This document shows positions 26,467 to 35,163 of a DNA stretch of 64,000 bases, in pieces. The DNA lies in NCBI RefSeq assembly GCF_000949455.1, contig NZ_JXXK01000009.1:1-64000 (forward strand), read 5' to 3'. The first letter of the stretch is position 1. Every line of letters starts with the position of its first letter. The notes under the pieces were generated by a model. The model searched no databases. It was not told the DNA's origin and worked only from the letters and a program-made list of their open reading frames with translations. The position numbers were made by a program, and so were the translations under genes. This stretch comes from Ruthenibacterium lactatiformans. Lineage in GTDB: Bacteria; Bacillota; Clostridia; Oscillospirales; Ruminococcaceae.

Positions 26467-27813
26467 GTGGAAAAGGAATATCTGATCCGGCAGGCCCCGG
26501 CAAAGGCGCTGCTCGCGTTTTCAACGCCTATGATCATCGGCAATCTGTTCCAGCAGCTTTACACGATGACGGATTCTGTTATTGTGGGCCAGGCTGTGGG
26601 TGAAAGCGCATTGGCGGCCGTGGGGGCTTCCTATGCTCTGACGAATGTGTTCATCTCCATCGCCATCGGCGGCGGGGTGGGCGCGTCCGTTCTCACCAGC
26701 CAAGCCTTCGGGCGGCGGGACTATCACAGGATGAAGCGCTTTATCTCCACGGCGCTGTTCACATTTCTGGCCGTGAGCCTGCTGCTGGGCGGGTTCGGGC
26801 TTGCCTTCAGCGGGCAGATCATGGCATGGCTGCGTACGCCCGCGTCCATTCTGGACGATGCGGCGGTCTATCTCAATATTTATTTTCTGGGCCTGCCCTT
26901 TTTGTTTATGTACAATGTGCTCTCAGCCATGTTTAACGCGCTGGGGCGTTCCAAGGTGCCGCTGTACCTGTTGATTTTTTCTTCGGTGCTGAATGTGGGG
27001 CTGGACCTGTATCTGGTGCTGACGCTGAAGATGGGCGTGGCGGGCGTCGCATGGGCAACGCTCATTGCCCAGGGAGTATCCGCCGTGGCTGCTTTCCTGT
27101 TGTTTGCGCGGGAGCTGCGGGCCTACGATGCCCCGTCGGCCGTGTGCTTCGATGTGCGGGAATTGAAAAACATGGCCCGTGTGGCGCTGCCGTCCGTCTT
27201 TCAGCAATCCACGGTGTCCATCGGCATGATGCTGGTACAGTCCGTGGTGAACAGCTTCGGCGCCGAGACGCTGGCGGGTTATTCCGCGGCCATGCGTATC
27301 GAGAGCATCTGCACCGTGCCCATGGCGGCGGTGGGCAACGCGATGTCCTCCTACACCGCGCAGAACATCGGCGCGGGGGAGTACAGCCGTGTGCGCAGGG
27401 GATACCGGGCGTGCTATGGCATTCTGGCTGCGTTCGCGCTGGTGATCTTCGCGGCGCTTCAGTGCTTTTCGCAGCAGCTCATTGCGCTGTTCCTCAACGC
27501 GGAAAGCTCACGCCTCGCGCTGGAGACCGGAACGTCCTGCATTCGTTTCCTGGGGTGGTTCTATATCCTCATCGGCCTGAAAATGACCACGGACGGCGTG
27601 CTGCGCGGCGCGGGAGACATGGGCGCGTTTACCGCAGCAAATCTTGTCAACCTGACGCTGCGCGTGGTTCTGGCGGCAGTGCTGGCGCCCCGGCTGGGCA
27701 TCCGGATGGTATGGTACGCGGTGCCTGTGGGCTGGGCGGCCAATTACCTTATCTCGTTTTTGCGTTACCGAACGGGCCGCTGGCGGGAGCGCGGCGCAGG
27801 GCTGCTGGCCTGA
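26467..27813 (+). CDS. MATE-family efflux transporter
   Basis: A 448-residue, 12-helix antiporter of the MATE/NorM-DinF type exporting cationic drugs or metabolites using Na+ or H+. The two homologous halves are seen from repeats of LFQQLYTMTDSVIVG (about 22) and VFQQSTVSIGMMLVQSVV (about 240). The start is uncertain: I use GTG at 26467, with AAGGGA 12 nt upstream. The gene follows the GIY-YIG fusion by 40 bp and may share its transcript. Confidence 0.85.
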   Translation: MEKEYLIRQAPAKALLAFSTPMIIGNLFQQLYTMTDSVIVGQAVGESALAAVGASYALTNVFISIAIGGGVGASVLTSQAFGRRDYHRMKRFISTALFTFLAVSLLLGGFGLAFSGQIMAWLRTPASILDDAAVYLNIYFLGLPFLFMYNVLSAMFNALGRSKVPLYLLIFSSVLNVGLDLYLVLTLKMGVAGVAWATLIAQGVSAVAAFLLFARELRAYDAPSAVCFDVRELKNMARVALPSVFQQSTVSIGMMLVQSVVNSFGAETLAGYSAAMRIESICTVPMAAVGNAMSSYTAQNIGAGEYSRVRRGYRACYGILAAFALVIFAALQCFSQQLIALFLNAESSRLALETGTSCIRFLGWFYILIGLKMTTDGVLRGAGDMGAFTAANLVNLTLRVVLAAVLAPRLGIRMVWYAVPVGWAANYLISFLRYRTGRWRERGAGLLA

Positions 27814-27832
27814 CCGCGGCAGAAAAATTTGC

Positions 27833-27860
27833 TTGACAGCCGCGAAAACTTGTGTATAAT
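27833..27860 (+). promoter_or_regulatory. promoter of the T-box-controlled methionine transporter
   Basis: Consensus TTGACA and TATAAT separated by 16 bp, just upstream of the T-box leader. Confidence 0.85.
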
Positions 27861-27864
27861 ATGG

Positions 27865-28157
27865 AATATACGCAAAAAACGATGACGAGAAGAGTAAGCT
27901 GCGCAGGCTTTTTCAGAGAGTTCCCGGTCGGTGGAAGGGAGCAAAGCGGGCATAGCTGAACATGGCCTCTGAGTTGCGTGCGCGAGCCCTTGGCAAGCGC
28001 ATGACGGGCGCACCCGTTACAGTGCCGCGCTGTAACCCGTTTCATCCGCGGGCGCAGCGGCTGAGGCTTTTTCCGTGAGGAAAGAGCGAAACAAGGTGGT
28101 ACCGCGAGCATTTCTGCCCGTCCTTGGAACGTAAGTTCCGGGGACGGGCTTTTTGTT
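27865..28157 (+). promoter_or_regulatory. T-box riboswitch, probably methionine-specific
   Basis: The leader ends with the T-box sequence AAGGTGGTACCGCG (28093-28106), followed by a terminator (GCCCGTCC...GGACGGGC plus TTTTT, 28116-28157). Upstream lie Stem I elements: GAGTAA near the base, and a long hairpin whose 3' side reads TGAACATGGCC, placing ATG (27962-27964) at the expected specifier position. Uncharged tRNA(Met) would pair with it and allow read-through into metNIQ. The T-box call is direct; methionine specificity is inferred from the codon and the downstream genes. Confidence 0.9.
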
Positions 28158-28206
28158 TGCTCCGCCGCAGAGCGGTGCACAGGGGAAAAGAAAAGGAGAA
28201 TCGGTT

Positions 28207-28947
28207 TTGATCACGATATCGCATCTGACGAAGATCTTTGAGGGGAAGGGCCCGCGCGTGACGGCGCTGGAGGATGTGAACCTGGAGATCGGCAAAGGAG
28301 ACATCTACGGCATCATCGGCATGTCGGGCGCGGGAAAATCCACGCTGCTGCGCTGTTTGACGCTGCTGGAGCGCCCCACCTCCGGGCAGATCATGCTCGC
28401 CGGGCAGGACATCGCTTCCCTTTCCGGCGCGCAGCTGCGCGCGGCGCGCCGGGGCATGGGCGTGGTGTTCCAGGGCTACAATCTGCTGATGCAGAAGACC
28501 GTGGCCGAAAACGTTGCCTTCCCCCTCCGGCTGGAGAAGGGATACGACAAGGCGGCGGTGCAGGCCCGGGTGGCGGAGCTTTTGGCCATTGTCGGCCTGG
28601 AGGACCGCGCGGGCGCGTACCCGGCCCAGCTTTCCGGCGGGCAGAAGCAGCGCGTGGCCATCGCCCGCGCGCTGGCCACACAGCCCGAGATGCTGCTGTG
28701 TGATGAGCCCACCAGCGCGTTGGACCCGCTTACGACGAAGTCCATGCTGGCCCTGCTGACGGATATCAACAAAAAGCTGGGCGTCACCATCATCATCATC
28801 ACCCACGAGCTTTCAGTGGTACAGGCCATCTGTTCCCATGTGGCCGTCATCAGTGAGGGGCGTCTGGCAGAGTCCGGCGCGGTGGCGGATGTGTTCGGCA
28901 GCCCGCGCAGCGCTGTGACAAAGCTGCTGCTGGGCAGAGAGGAGTAA
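28207..28947 (+). CDS. metN: methionine ABC transporter ATPase MetN, short form without NIL domain
   Basis: A 246-residue ATPase with Walker A GMSGAGKS, signature LSGGQKQRV, Walker B MLLCDEPTSALD and the switch ITHELS. The DEPTSALDP...ITHELSVV spelling is typical of MetN. Usual MetN proteins are about 340 residues with a C-terminal NIL (ACT-like) domain that binds methionine and inhibits transport; this one stops right after the ATPase core. Control may therefore rest on the T-box. The TTG start has AAGGAG 8 nt upstream; the longer frame would run into the T-box terminator. Confidence 0.9.
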   Translation: MITISHLTKIFEGKGPRVTALEDVNLEIGKGDIYGIIGMSGAGKSTLLRCLTLLERPTSGQIMLAGQDIASLSGAQLRAARRGMGVVFQGYNLLMQKTVAENVAFPLRLEKGYDKAAVQARVAELLAIVGLEDRAGAYPAQLSGGQKQRVAIARALATQPEMLLCDEPTSALDPLTTKSMLALLTDINKKLGVTIIIITHELSVVQAICSHVAVISEGRLAESGAVADVFGSPRSAVTKLLLGREE

Positions 28948-28952
28948 ATACA

Positions 28953-29621
28953 ATGGCGGAGTTTTTCAACGAATACGGCGCGCTGCTGTGGGAGGGCACG
29001 CTGGAAACCTTATATATGACGCTGTTTGCCACGCTGTTTGCATATGTGCTGGGCCTGCCCATGGGCGTGCTGCTCACAGTGACGAAGGCGGGCGGGGTGG
29101 CCCCCGCGCCGCGCTTCAACGCGGTGTTCGGATGGCTGGTGAACCTTCTGCGCAGCCTGCCGTTCATCATTTTGATGTTTTTCATCATTCCGTTTACACG
29201 GCTGCTGGTGGGTACGTCCATCGGCGCCACGGCAGCGCTGGTGCCGCTCACGCTTTCGGCCGCCCCGTTCATTGCGCGCATGGTGGAGCAGAGCCTGGAG
29301 GAAATCGACACAGGCGTCATCGAAGCTGCCCAGTGCATGGGCGCCACCAGGTGGCAGATCGTCACGCGGGTGCTGCTGGTGGAAAGCGTGCCCAGCCTGC
29401 TGCGGGGGCTGTCCATCAGCCTTATCACCATTTTGGGCTATACGGCCATCACCGGCAGCGTGGGCGCGGGGGGCCTGGGCAACCTGGCGTTCCGCTTCGG
29501 CTATCAGCGGTACCAGAAACCCGTCATGTATGCCACCGTGCTGCTGCTGATCCTGCTGGTGTGCGTCATCCAGATCATTTTTGATCTTGCCGCCCGCAAA
29601 GCGGACAAGCGCACGCGCTGA
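28953..29621 (+). CDS. metI: methionine ABC transporter permease MetI
   Basis: A 222-residue permease with five predicted helices. The coupling loop reads EAAQCMGATRWQIVTRVLL (about 128-146), and ALVPLTLSAAPFIARMVE and SVGAGGLGNLAFRFGYQRY are family marks. It lies 5 bp after metN and 85 bp before the binding protein gene. Confidence 0.95.
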   Translation: MAEFFNEYGALLWEGTLETLYMTLFATLFAYVLGLPMGVLLTVTKAGGVAPAPRFNAVFGWLVNLLRSLPFIILMFFIIPFTRLLVGTSIGATAALVPLTLSAAPFIARMVEQSLEEIDTGVIEAAQCMGATRWQIVTRVLLVESVPSLLRGLSISLITILGYTAITGSVGAGGLGNLAFRFGYQRYQKPVMYATVLLLILLVCVIQIIFDLAARKADKRTR

Positions 29622-29706
29622 ACAGGGCGCCTCCGGCTTCGGCAAACACGCCGTTTGCGGCGGTTTGAGATATATTGGAAAAACAGTTGAGGGAAGGAAG
29701 TTTGTT

Positions 29707-30537
29707 ATGAAAAAATTTTTGGCATTGGTATTGGCGCTGGTACTGGCGCTGAGCCTGGCGGCCTGCTCCGGCGGCGCCGGCTATCAGATCGGCATCCCGG
29801 CGGACGCCACCAACGGCGGCCGCGCCCTGCTCCTGCTGCAGGACCTGGGCATCCTTACGCTGAAGGAAGGCGTGGGCCTGGAGGCAACCGAACAGGACAT
29901 CGTTGAAAATCCGCACAATGTCACCATCAAGGCGATGGAGGCGGCAAACCTGCCCGCCAGCCTGCCGGACTTGGATTTCGCCGTCATCAACGGCAACTAC
30001 GCCTCCGGCGCGGGCATTGGGGATAAGGTGCTCACGACAGAGGACGCGGAATCCGTGGCGGCGCAGACCTACGGCAATGTCGTTGCGGTGAAGGAAGGCC
30101 GGGAAAACGACCCCGCCGTGCAGGCTCTGGTGGCCGTGCTGATGAGCGGGGACGTGCAGGCATGGATCGAGGAGAGCTACAACGGCGTTGTGATGCCCAT
30201 GGGCGCACAGGAGCTGGATATTCCCGAGATCGCGGAGCCTGTGACGCTGAAGGTGGGCGCGTCGCCCAGCCCTCACGCGGAAATCCTGGAGCATGTGAAG
30301 CCCCTCCTGGCCGAGCACAATGTGGAGCTAGACATTGTGGAATTTGACGATTACGTCATGCCCAACACCGGTGTGGAAGACGGCTCGCTGGACGCCAACT
30401 ACTTCCAGCACCAGCCGTATCTGAACGATTTCAATGCCGAGCAGAGCACGCATATCGTCAGCGTGGCCACCGTGCACTACGAGCCGATGGGCATTTATCC
30501 GGGCAAGACCGCAAGCCTGGACGTATTCGGCAAATAA
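29707..30537 (+). CDS. metQ: MetQ-like methionine-binding lipoprotein, circularly permuted
   Basis: A 276-residue lipoprotein (lipobox LAAC, Cys20) that should supply MetNI. After the signal it begins with what is normally the second half of MetQ: IGIPADATNGGRALLLLQ (28-45), DIVENPHN, LPDLDFAVINGNYA, ending IEESYNGVVMP (about 154-164), the usual C-terminus. A 14-residue linker then leads to the usual first half: TLKVGASPSPHAEIL (180-194), DYVMPNTGVEDGSLDANYFQHQPYL, and VHYEPMGIYPGKTASLD, after which the gene stops. The break falls in the loop between SLD and the IPxDATN strand. All NlpA/MetQ core segments are present once, so this is a clean circular permutation, not a truncation. A terminator follows. 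Confidence 0.9.
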   Translation: MKKFLALVLALVLALSLAACSGGAGYQIGIPADATNGGRALLLLQDLGILTLKEGVGLEATEQDIVENPHNVTIKAMEAANLPASLPDLDFAVINGNYASGAGIGDKVLTTEDAESVAAQTYGNVVAVKEGRENDPAVQALVAVLMSGDVQAWIEESYNGVVMPMGAQELDIPEIAEPVTLKVGASPSPHAEILEHVKPLLAEHNVELDIVEFDDYVMPNTGVEDGSLDANYFQHQPYLNDFNAEQSTHIVSVATVHYEPMGIYPGKTASLDVFGK

Positions 30538-30545
30538 GTTCTTTT

Positions 30546-30577
30546 CGCGCGCACCTTTTGGGTGCGCGCATTTTTTG
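30546..30577 (+). terminator. terminator of the metNIQ operon
   Basis: GCGCGCACC-TTTTG-GGTGCGCGC followed by ATTTTTT, 10 bp after the metQ stop. Confidence 0.9.
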
Positions 30578-30645
30578 CGCGAAAGTGCGCGGTGTTTTCC
30601 GCAAGCTTCGCAATCAAAAAACACTGCAGACAGCTGTTTGCGCGC

Positions 30646-30674
30646 TTGCAATTTTTGCGCGCCGGGTGCAAAAT
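30646..30674 (+). promoter_or_regulatory. promoter of the second MATE gene
   Basis: TTGCAA, 17-bp spacer, CAAAAT. The leader contains a 9-codon frame (30735-30764) with a purine-rich site upstream; I could not show it is translated. Confidence 0.55.
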
Positions 30675-30833
30675 AGAGGACATGGGTTTACACGGGCTTT
30701 ACAATCACCGCCCGCGGCCCGAGGGAAGGAAAGCATGGCCGAAAAAGGCCTGCGGCTGTTTTAAATGAAGCGGACATCCGGCGGTCTCTCCGGGGACGGC
30801 GGCGCTGCCCGCGGCGCACAAAAAGGGGAAACG

Positions 30834-32195
30834 ATGGCACAAAAAACATTCGCGCGCCCGCTGATGTTTACGCGGCAGGCGCTTTGGAGGCTGATCCTGC
30901 CTTTGGTGCTGGAGCAGCTTTTGCTTGTGACGGTGGGCATGGCCGATACGGTGATGGTCTCCACGGTGGGCGAGGCGGCGGTCTCGGGCATTTCTCTTGT
31001 GGACCAGGTGAACGTCCTGCTCATTCAGATATTTGCCGCGCTGGCCACGGGCGGCGCCGTGGTGGCAAGCCAGTATCTGGGCCGGCGGGACAGGGAAAAT
31101 GCCTGCCGCTCCGCCAAGCAGCTGGTATACGCCACCTTCGGCATGGCGGTTGCCATCGGCGCGCTGGTGCTGGTGCTCAACCGGCACATCCTTCGACTGG
31201 TGTTCGGCAATGTGGAGCCGGACGTAATGCAGGCCGCCGAGACATATTTCTGGCTTTCGGCGCTGTCATACCCGATGCTGGCGCTGTACAACGCGGGGGC
31301 GGCGCTGTTCCGCAGCATGGGCAACAGCCGCATTTCGCTGTTCGCATCTCTTATCATGAACGTTATCAACATCGGCGGCAACGCGCTGCTCATCTATGGC
31401 CTGAACTGGGGCGTGGCGGGCGCGGCCACAGCCACGCTGGCATCCCGCACAGTGGCGGGCCTGATGATGATGCTGTTGCTGCGCAACCGGGACAACCCCA
31501 TCTTTCTGGAGCGCCTGTTCCACCCGGAATGGAACGGCGGCATCCTCAAAAGCATCCTGCGCGTGGGCGTGCCAAACGGGCTGGAAAACGGCATGTTCCA
31601 GATCGGCAAGCTGCTGGTGGCGGGGCTCATCACCACCTTCGGCACGTCGGCTATCGCGGCCAATGCCATCTGCAACAATGTCGGTTCTATGTCCAACATT
31701 CCCGGCTCGGCCATCGGCCTGGCGATGATCACTGTGGTGGGCCAGTGCGTGGGCGCAAAAGACTATCAGCAGGCGCGGCATTATACGAAAACCCTTTTGG
31801 CGGCGGCCTATGTGAGTATGGGCCTGCTGAATATCGCGCTGTTCCTGCTGGCGCCGTACCTGGTGGGCTTTTACGCCATGCCGCAGACGACCACGGACCT
31901 TGCGCTTTCTGTGCTGCAGGTGAACTGCGTTGTGACGGTGCTTATCTGGCCGTCCTCGTTCACACTGCCCAACGCGCTGCGCGCGGCGGGCGACGCCAGG
32001 TTCACGATGGTGACGAGCATGGTGTCCATGTGGGTGTTCCGCATCGGCATGTCCTATGTGCTGGGCGCGTGGCTGGGCATGGGCTTGTTCGGCGTCTGGA
32101 CGGCCATGCAGATCGACTGGGCCGTGCGTTCACTGGTATTCGGCGTGCGTTTTCTGGGCCATAAATGGGAAAAGGCGCGGGTCCTCGAAGGATGA
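30834..32195 (+). CDS. MATE-family efflux transporter
   Basis: A 453-residue, 12-helix MATE protein. Marks include LVLEQLLLVTVGMADTVMVS near the start and GLENGMFQIGKLLVAGLITTFG at the start of the second half. The ATG at 30834 has AAGGGG 6 nt upstream; the longer frame lacks a site. It is one of three MATE exporters in this window. It shares a terminator with convergent tatD. Confidence 0.9.
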   Translation: MAQKTFARPLMFTRQALWRLILPLVLEQLLLVTVGMADTVMVSTVGEAAVSGISLVDQVNVLLIQIFAALATGGAVVASQYLGRRDRENACRSAKQLVYATFGMAVAIGALVLVLNRHILRLVFGNVEPDVMQAAETYFWLSALSYPMLALYNAGAALFRSMGNSRISLFASLIMNVINIGGNALLIYGLNWGVAGAATATLASRTVAGLMMMLLLRNRDNPIFLERLFHPEWNGGILKSILRVGVPNGLENGMFQIGKLLVAGLITTFGTSAIAANAICNNVGSMSNIPGSAIGLAMITVVGQCVGAKDYQQARHYTKTLLAAAYVSMGLLNIALFLLAPYLVGFYAMPQTTTDLALSVLQVNCVVTVLIWPSSFTLPNALRAAGDARFTMVTSMVSMWVFRIGMSYVLGAWLGMGLFGVWTAMQIDWAVRSLVFGVRFLGHKWEKARVLEG

Positions 32196-32222
32196 GTGCC
32201 CCGCGGCCGGCATTGTGAAAAT

Positions 32223-32266
32223 AAGCTCCCGCCTTACCGTTTTCAAGATGGTAAGGCGGGAGCTTT
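32223..32266. terminator. bidirectional terminator
   Basis: AAGCTCCCGCCTTACC pairs perfectly with its complement across an 11-nt loop, with T residues beyond on the + strand. It separates the convergent MATE and tatD genes. Confidence 0.9.
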
Positions 32267-32301
32267 CTGCTTTTGAGCGGCAGACCGGTGTGCGGGGCCG
32301 T

Positions 32302-33087
32302 TTATACGCCCAGCAGCGCGCGGGCGTTCTGTTCTGTTATACGCAGCACTTCCTCCAAAGGCACCTGCTTGATGTCCGCCACTTTCTGGGCTGTGAAGCG
32401 GATCATGCCGGAATGGCATTCTTTTCCCCGGAACGGTTCCGGCGCCATGTAGGGGCAGTCCGTTTCCAGCACGATATTTTCCAGGCTGAGCGCAGCCACC
32501 GCCTCCACGGCGCGGCGCGCATTTTTAAATGTAAGCGCTCCTCCGAAGCCCAGCAGCATGCCCTGCCGGGCGATCCACAGCGCGTCGTCGGCGCTGCCGG
32601 AAAATGCGTGCAGAATGCCCCTGGGCCGGTACCTTTTCAAAAGCGCGTAGGTTTCGGCATGGGCTTCGCGGTCATGCACAAGAATGGGCAGGCTGTGCTC
32701 CTGTGCTGCGGCGAGCTCTGCTTCAAACAGCGCCAGCTGGGCGTCCTCCGGCACGGGCCAATGGTGATCCAGCCCGCATTCTCCAACCGCCACGACCCGG
32801 GGATCGCCGTACAACGGTTCAATGGCCGCCAGCTCGGCGCGCCAGTCGCCATGGAATTCATATACCGTGGAGGCGTCGTCCTCGATGAGGCTCTCCGGAT
32901 GGACGCCGGCAGCGGCCCAGACCCAGGGCCGCGTTTCAGCCAGCGCCAAAGCGGCGCGGCTGGTGGCAAGGTCCACCCCGCATTCCACCACGCCGCATAC
33001 GCCCTGTGCGGGCAGACTGTCCAGCACTTCGTCCCGGTGCCCGTCGAACCGGCGGCTCGTGTAATGTGCATGGGTATCGAATATCAT
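32302..33087 (-). CDS. tatD: TatD-family metal-dependent DNase
   Basis: A 261-residue amidohydrolase-fold nuclease. Metal ligands appear as DTHAHY (start), VGECGLDHHW (about 105), LVHDREAH (about 138), HAFSGS (about 165) and the LETDCPYMAPEPFRGK block near 210. It acts as a 3'-5' DNase or RNA quality-control nuclease. The ATG with GGAGGG was chosen over an upstream extension that covers the metG terminator. It is probably transcribed from its own start downstream of metG. Confidence 0.9.
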   Translation of the reverse strand: MIFDTHAHYTSRRFDGHRDEVLDSLPAQGVCGVVECGVDLATSRAALALAETRPWVWAAAGVHPESLIEDDASTVYEFHGDWRAELAAIEPLYGDPRVVAVGECGLDHHWPVPEDAQLALFEAELAAAQEHSLPILVHDREAHAETYALLKRYRPRGILHAFSGSADDALWIARQGMLLGFGGALTFKNARRAVEAVAALSLENIVLETDCPYMAPEPFRGKECHSGMIRFTAQKVADIKQVPLEEVLRITEQNARALLGV

Positions 33088-33102
33088 GGTATCCCTCCGT
33101 TC

Positions 33103-33130
33103 AAAAACGCCCCGGAAGCCTCCGGGGCGC
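33103..33130 (-). terminator. terminator after metG
   Basis: On the minus strand CGCCCCGGA-GGCT-TCCGGGGCG is followed by TTTTTG, between metG and tatD. Confidence 0.8.
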
Positions 33131-33186
33131 ATGTGTATTCTGAAACCCGTTTAAAGTTTCTTTGCGGACTTTCTTTTCAAAGAAAG

Positions 33187-35163
33187 TTAATGGATGCGCA
33201 TGCCCGTGGGTACGTCGTCGGGGAAGAACACCACGGACGCACCGCCGTCGGCAGTGTCTGCGGCCATCACCATTCCCTCGGAAACGTATTTGCCGCCCAT
33301 CATGGGGCGCGGCGCAAGGTTGGCCACGATGCCCACTTTTTTTCCGGCCAGATCCTCCGGCTTGTACCATTTGGCGATGCCGGAAAGGATGGTGCGTTCA
33401 CGTTCGCCGTCGAACACCGTCAGCTTGAGCAGCTTTTTGCTTTCTTTCATGTTTTCGCAGGCCGTCACCTGGCCCACCAGCATTTCCACACGGCAGAATG
33501 TTTCAAAATCCACCTCCGGCTCGTGCCGGATGGGCTCGGCCGCAGGCTCCGGTTTTGCGGGAGCCGGAGCGGGCGCGGCGGCAGCCTTCGCGGCCTCCTG
33601 GGCGGCGGCCAGCTCCGCCAGTTCCTTTGCGGCGTCGATGCGGGGGAACAGCGCCTCGCCCTTGTGCACGGTAAACGGCTCGGGCAGGCCGCCGAACCGG
33701 CCCAGCGTCTCAAAGCGCATGCTCTCGGCCGTCAGGCCAAGCTGCTGCGCCATTTTGGGCGTGGTGTTGGGCAAAAACGGCGTAAGCAGCACGGCTGCCA
33801 CACGCAGTACTTCGCACAGATTGTACAGCACTGCGGCAAGGCGGGGCAGGTTGGCCTCGTCCTTCGCCAGCACCCAGGGCGCCGTTTCGTCAATGTATTT
33901 GTTGGCACGCTGGATGACCCTGAAAATCTCCGCCAGCGCGTTCGGCACCTGCAGAACGTCCATGCATGCCGTTACCTTCGCGGGCAGGGCCTCCACCATG
34001 GCGGCCAGCTCGTCATCCAGCGGCTCGGCTTTGCGCTGGGCGGGCAGAGTGCCGCCGAAATATTTTTCGATCATCGCCACACTGCGGGAGAGCAGGTTGC
34101 CCAGGTCATTGGCGAGGTCGGCGTTGATACGGTTGATAAGCGCCTCATTGGAGAAGATACCGTCGTTGCCGAACGGGATTTCACGCAGGAGGAAATAGCG
34201 CAGCGCGTCCACGCCGTAGCGGTCGCACAGGACCACGGGGTCCACCACATTGCCCTTGGATTTGCTCATCTTGCCGCCGTCCAGCAGCACCCAGCCGTGG
34301 CCGAACACGCGCTTGGGCAGGGGAAGATCCAGCGCCATCAGCATGGCGGGCCACAGGATGGTGTGGAACCGCAGGATCTCCTTACCCACGATGTGCAGGT
34401 CCGCGGGCCAGAATTTGTCGTAATCGTGATATGTTTCATTGCCGTAGCCCAGAGCCGTGATGTAGTTGGAAAGCGCGTCCACCCAGACGTACATGGTGTG
34501 CTTGGGGTCGAACGGGACGGGAATGCCCCACTTCACGCTGGTGCGGGAAACGCAGGTGTCCTGCAGGCCCTGGTTGATGAAAGCGATCATCTCGTTTTTG
34601 CGCGTTTCAGGCTGAATGAAATCCGGATGCTCTTCATACAGCTTCAGCAGGCGGTCCGCATATTTCCCGGTTTTGAAGAAATAGGCTTCTTCCTCGGCCT
34701 CGTACACGGGGCCGCCGCAGTCCGGGCATTTGCCGTCCACAAGCTGGCTGTCTGTCCAGAAGCTTTCGCAAGGCTTGCAGTAATGCCCTTTGTAAACGCC
34801 TTTGTAGATATCGCCCTGCTCGTAAAGCCGGGTGAAAATTTTTTGGCAGCTCTCCACATGGTAATCGTCGGTGGTGCGGATGAATCGGTCGTTGGAAATG
34901 TCCATCAGTTTCCACAGCTCTTTGATGCCGGCGACGATCTCATCCACATATTCCTTCGGCGTCACACCTTTGGCCGCGGCCTTGTCCTCAATTTTCTGCC
35001 CGTGCTCATCGGTGCCCGTCAGATACATCACATCATAGCCCTGCATGCGCTTATACCGCGCGATGGCGTCGCAGATGACGGTGGTGTAGCTGTGGCCGAT
35101 GTGCAGCTTGTCGCTGGGGTAGTAGATCGGTGTGGTGATGTAGAAGGTCTTTTTATTTTCCAT
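33187..35163 (-). CDS. metG: methionyl-tRNA synthetase
   Basis: A 658-residue class I synthetase charging tRNA(Met). HIGH-type motif LHIGHSYTT (about 16), four zinc cysteines (CKPC...CPDC, about 128-146), and the KMSKS loop GGKMSKSKGNVVD (about 297). After an Ala/Pro-rich linker (about 535-560), the C-terminal 105 residues form a Trbp111/EMAP-type tRNA-binding domain (FCRVEMLVGQV...LAPRPMMGG). No T-box was recognised upstream. Confidence 0.97.
   Translation of the reverse strand: MENKKTFYITTPIYYPSDKLHIGHSYTTVICDAIARYKRMQGYDVMYLTGTDEHGQKIEDKAAAKGVTPKEYVDEIVAGIKELWKLMDISNDRFIRTTDDYHVESCQKIFTRLYEQGDIYKGVYKGHYCKPCESFWTDSQLVDGKCPDCGGPVYEAEEEAYFFKTGKYADRLLKLYEEHPDFIQPETRKNEMIAFINQGLQDTCVSRTSVKWGIPVPFDPKHTMYVWVDALSNYITALGYGNETYHDYDKFWPADLHIVGKEILRFHTILWPAMLMALDLPLPKRVFGHGWVLLDGGKMSKSKGNVVDPVVLCDRYGVDALRYFLLREIPFGNDGIFSNEALINRINADLANDLGNLLSRSVAMIEKYFGGTLPAQRKAEPLDDELAAMVEALPAKVTACMDVLQVPNALAEIFRVIQRANKYIDETAPWVLAKDEANLPRLAAVLYNLCEVLRVAAVLLTPFLPNTTPKMAQQLGLTAESMRFETLGRFGGLPEPFTVHKGEALFPRIDAAKELAELAAAQEAAKAAAAPAPAPAKPEPAAEPIRHEPEVDFETFCRVEMLVGQVTACENMKESKKLLKLTVFDGERERTILSGIAKWYKPEDLAGKKVGIVANLAPRPMMGGKYVSEGMVMAADTADGGASVVFFPDDVPTGMRIH

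Noticed and set aside
27865..28157. SAM riboswitch upstream of metNIQ
   Set aside because: The T-box sequence and its terminator explain the leader; no SAM-I core was seen.
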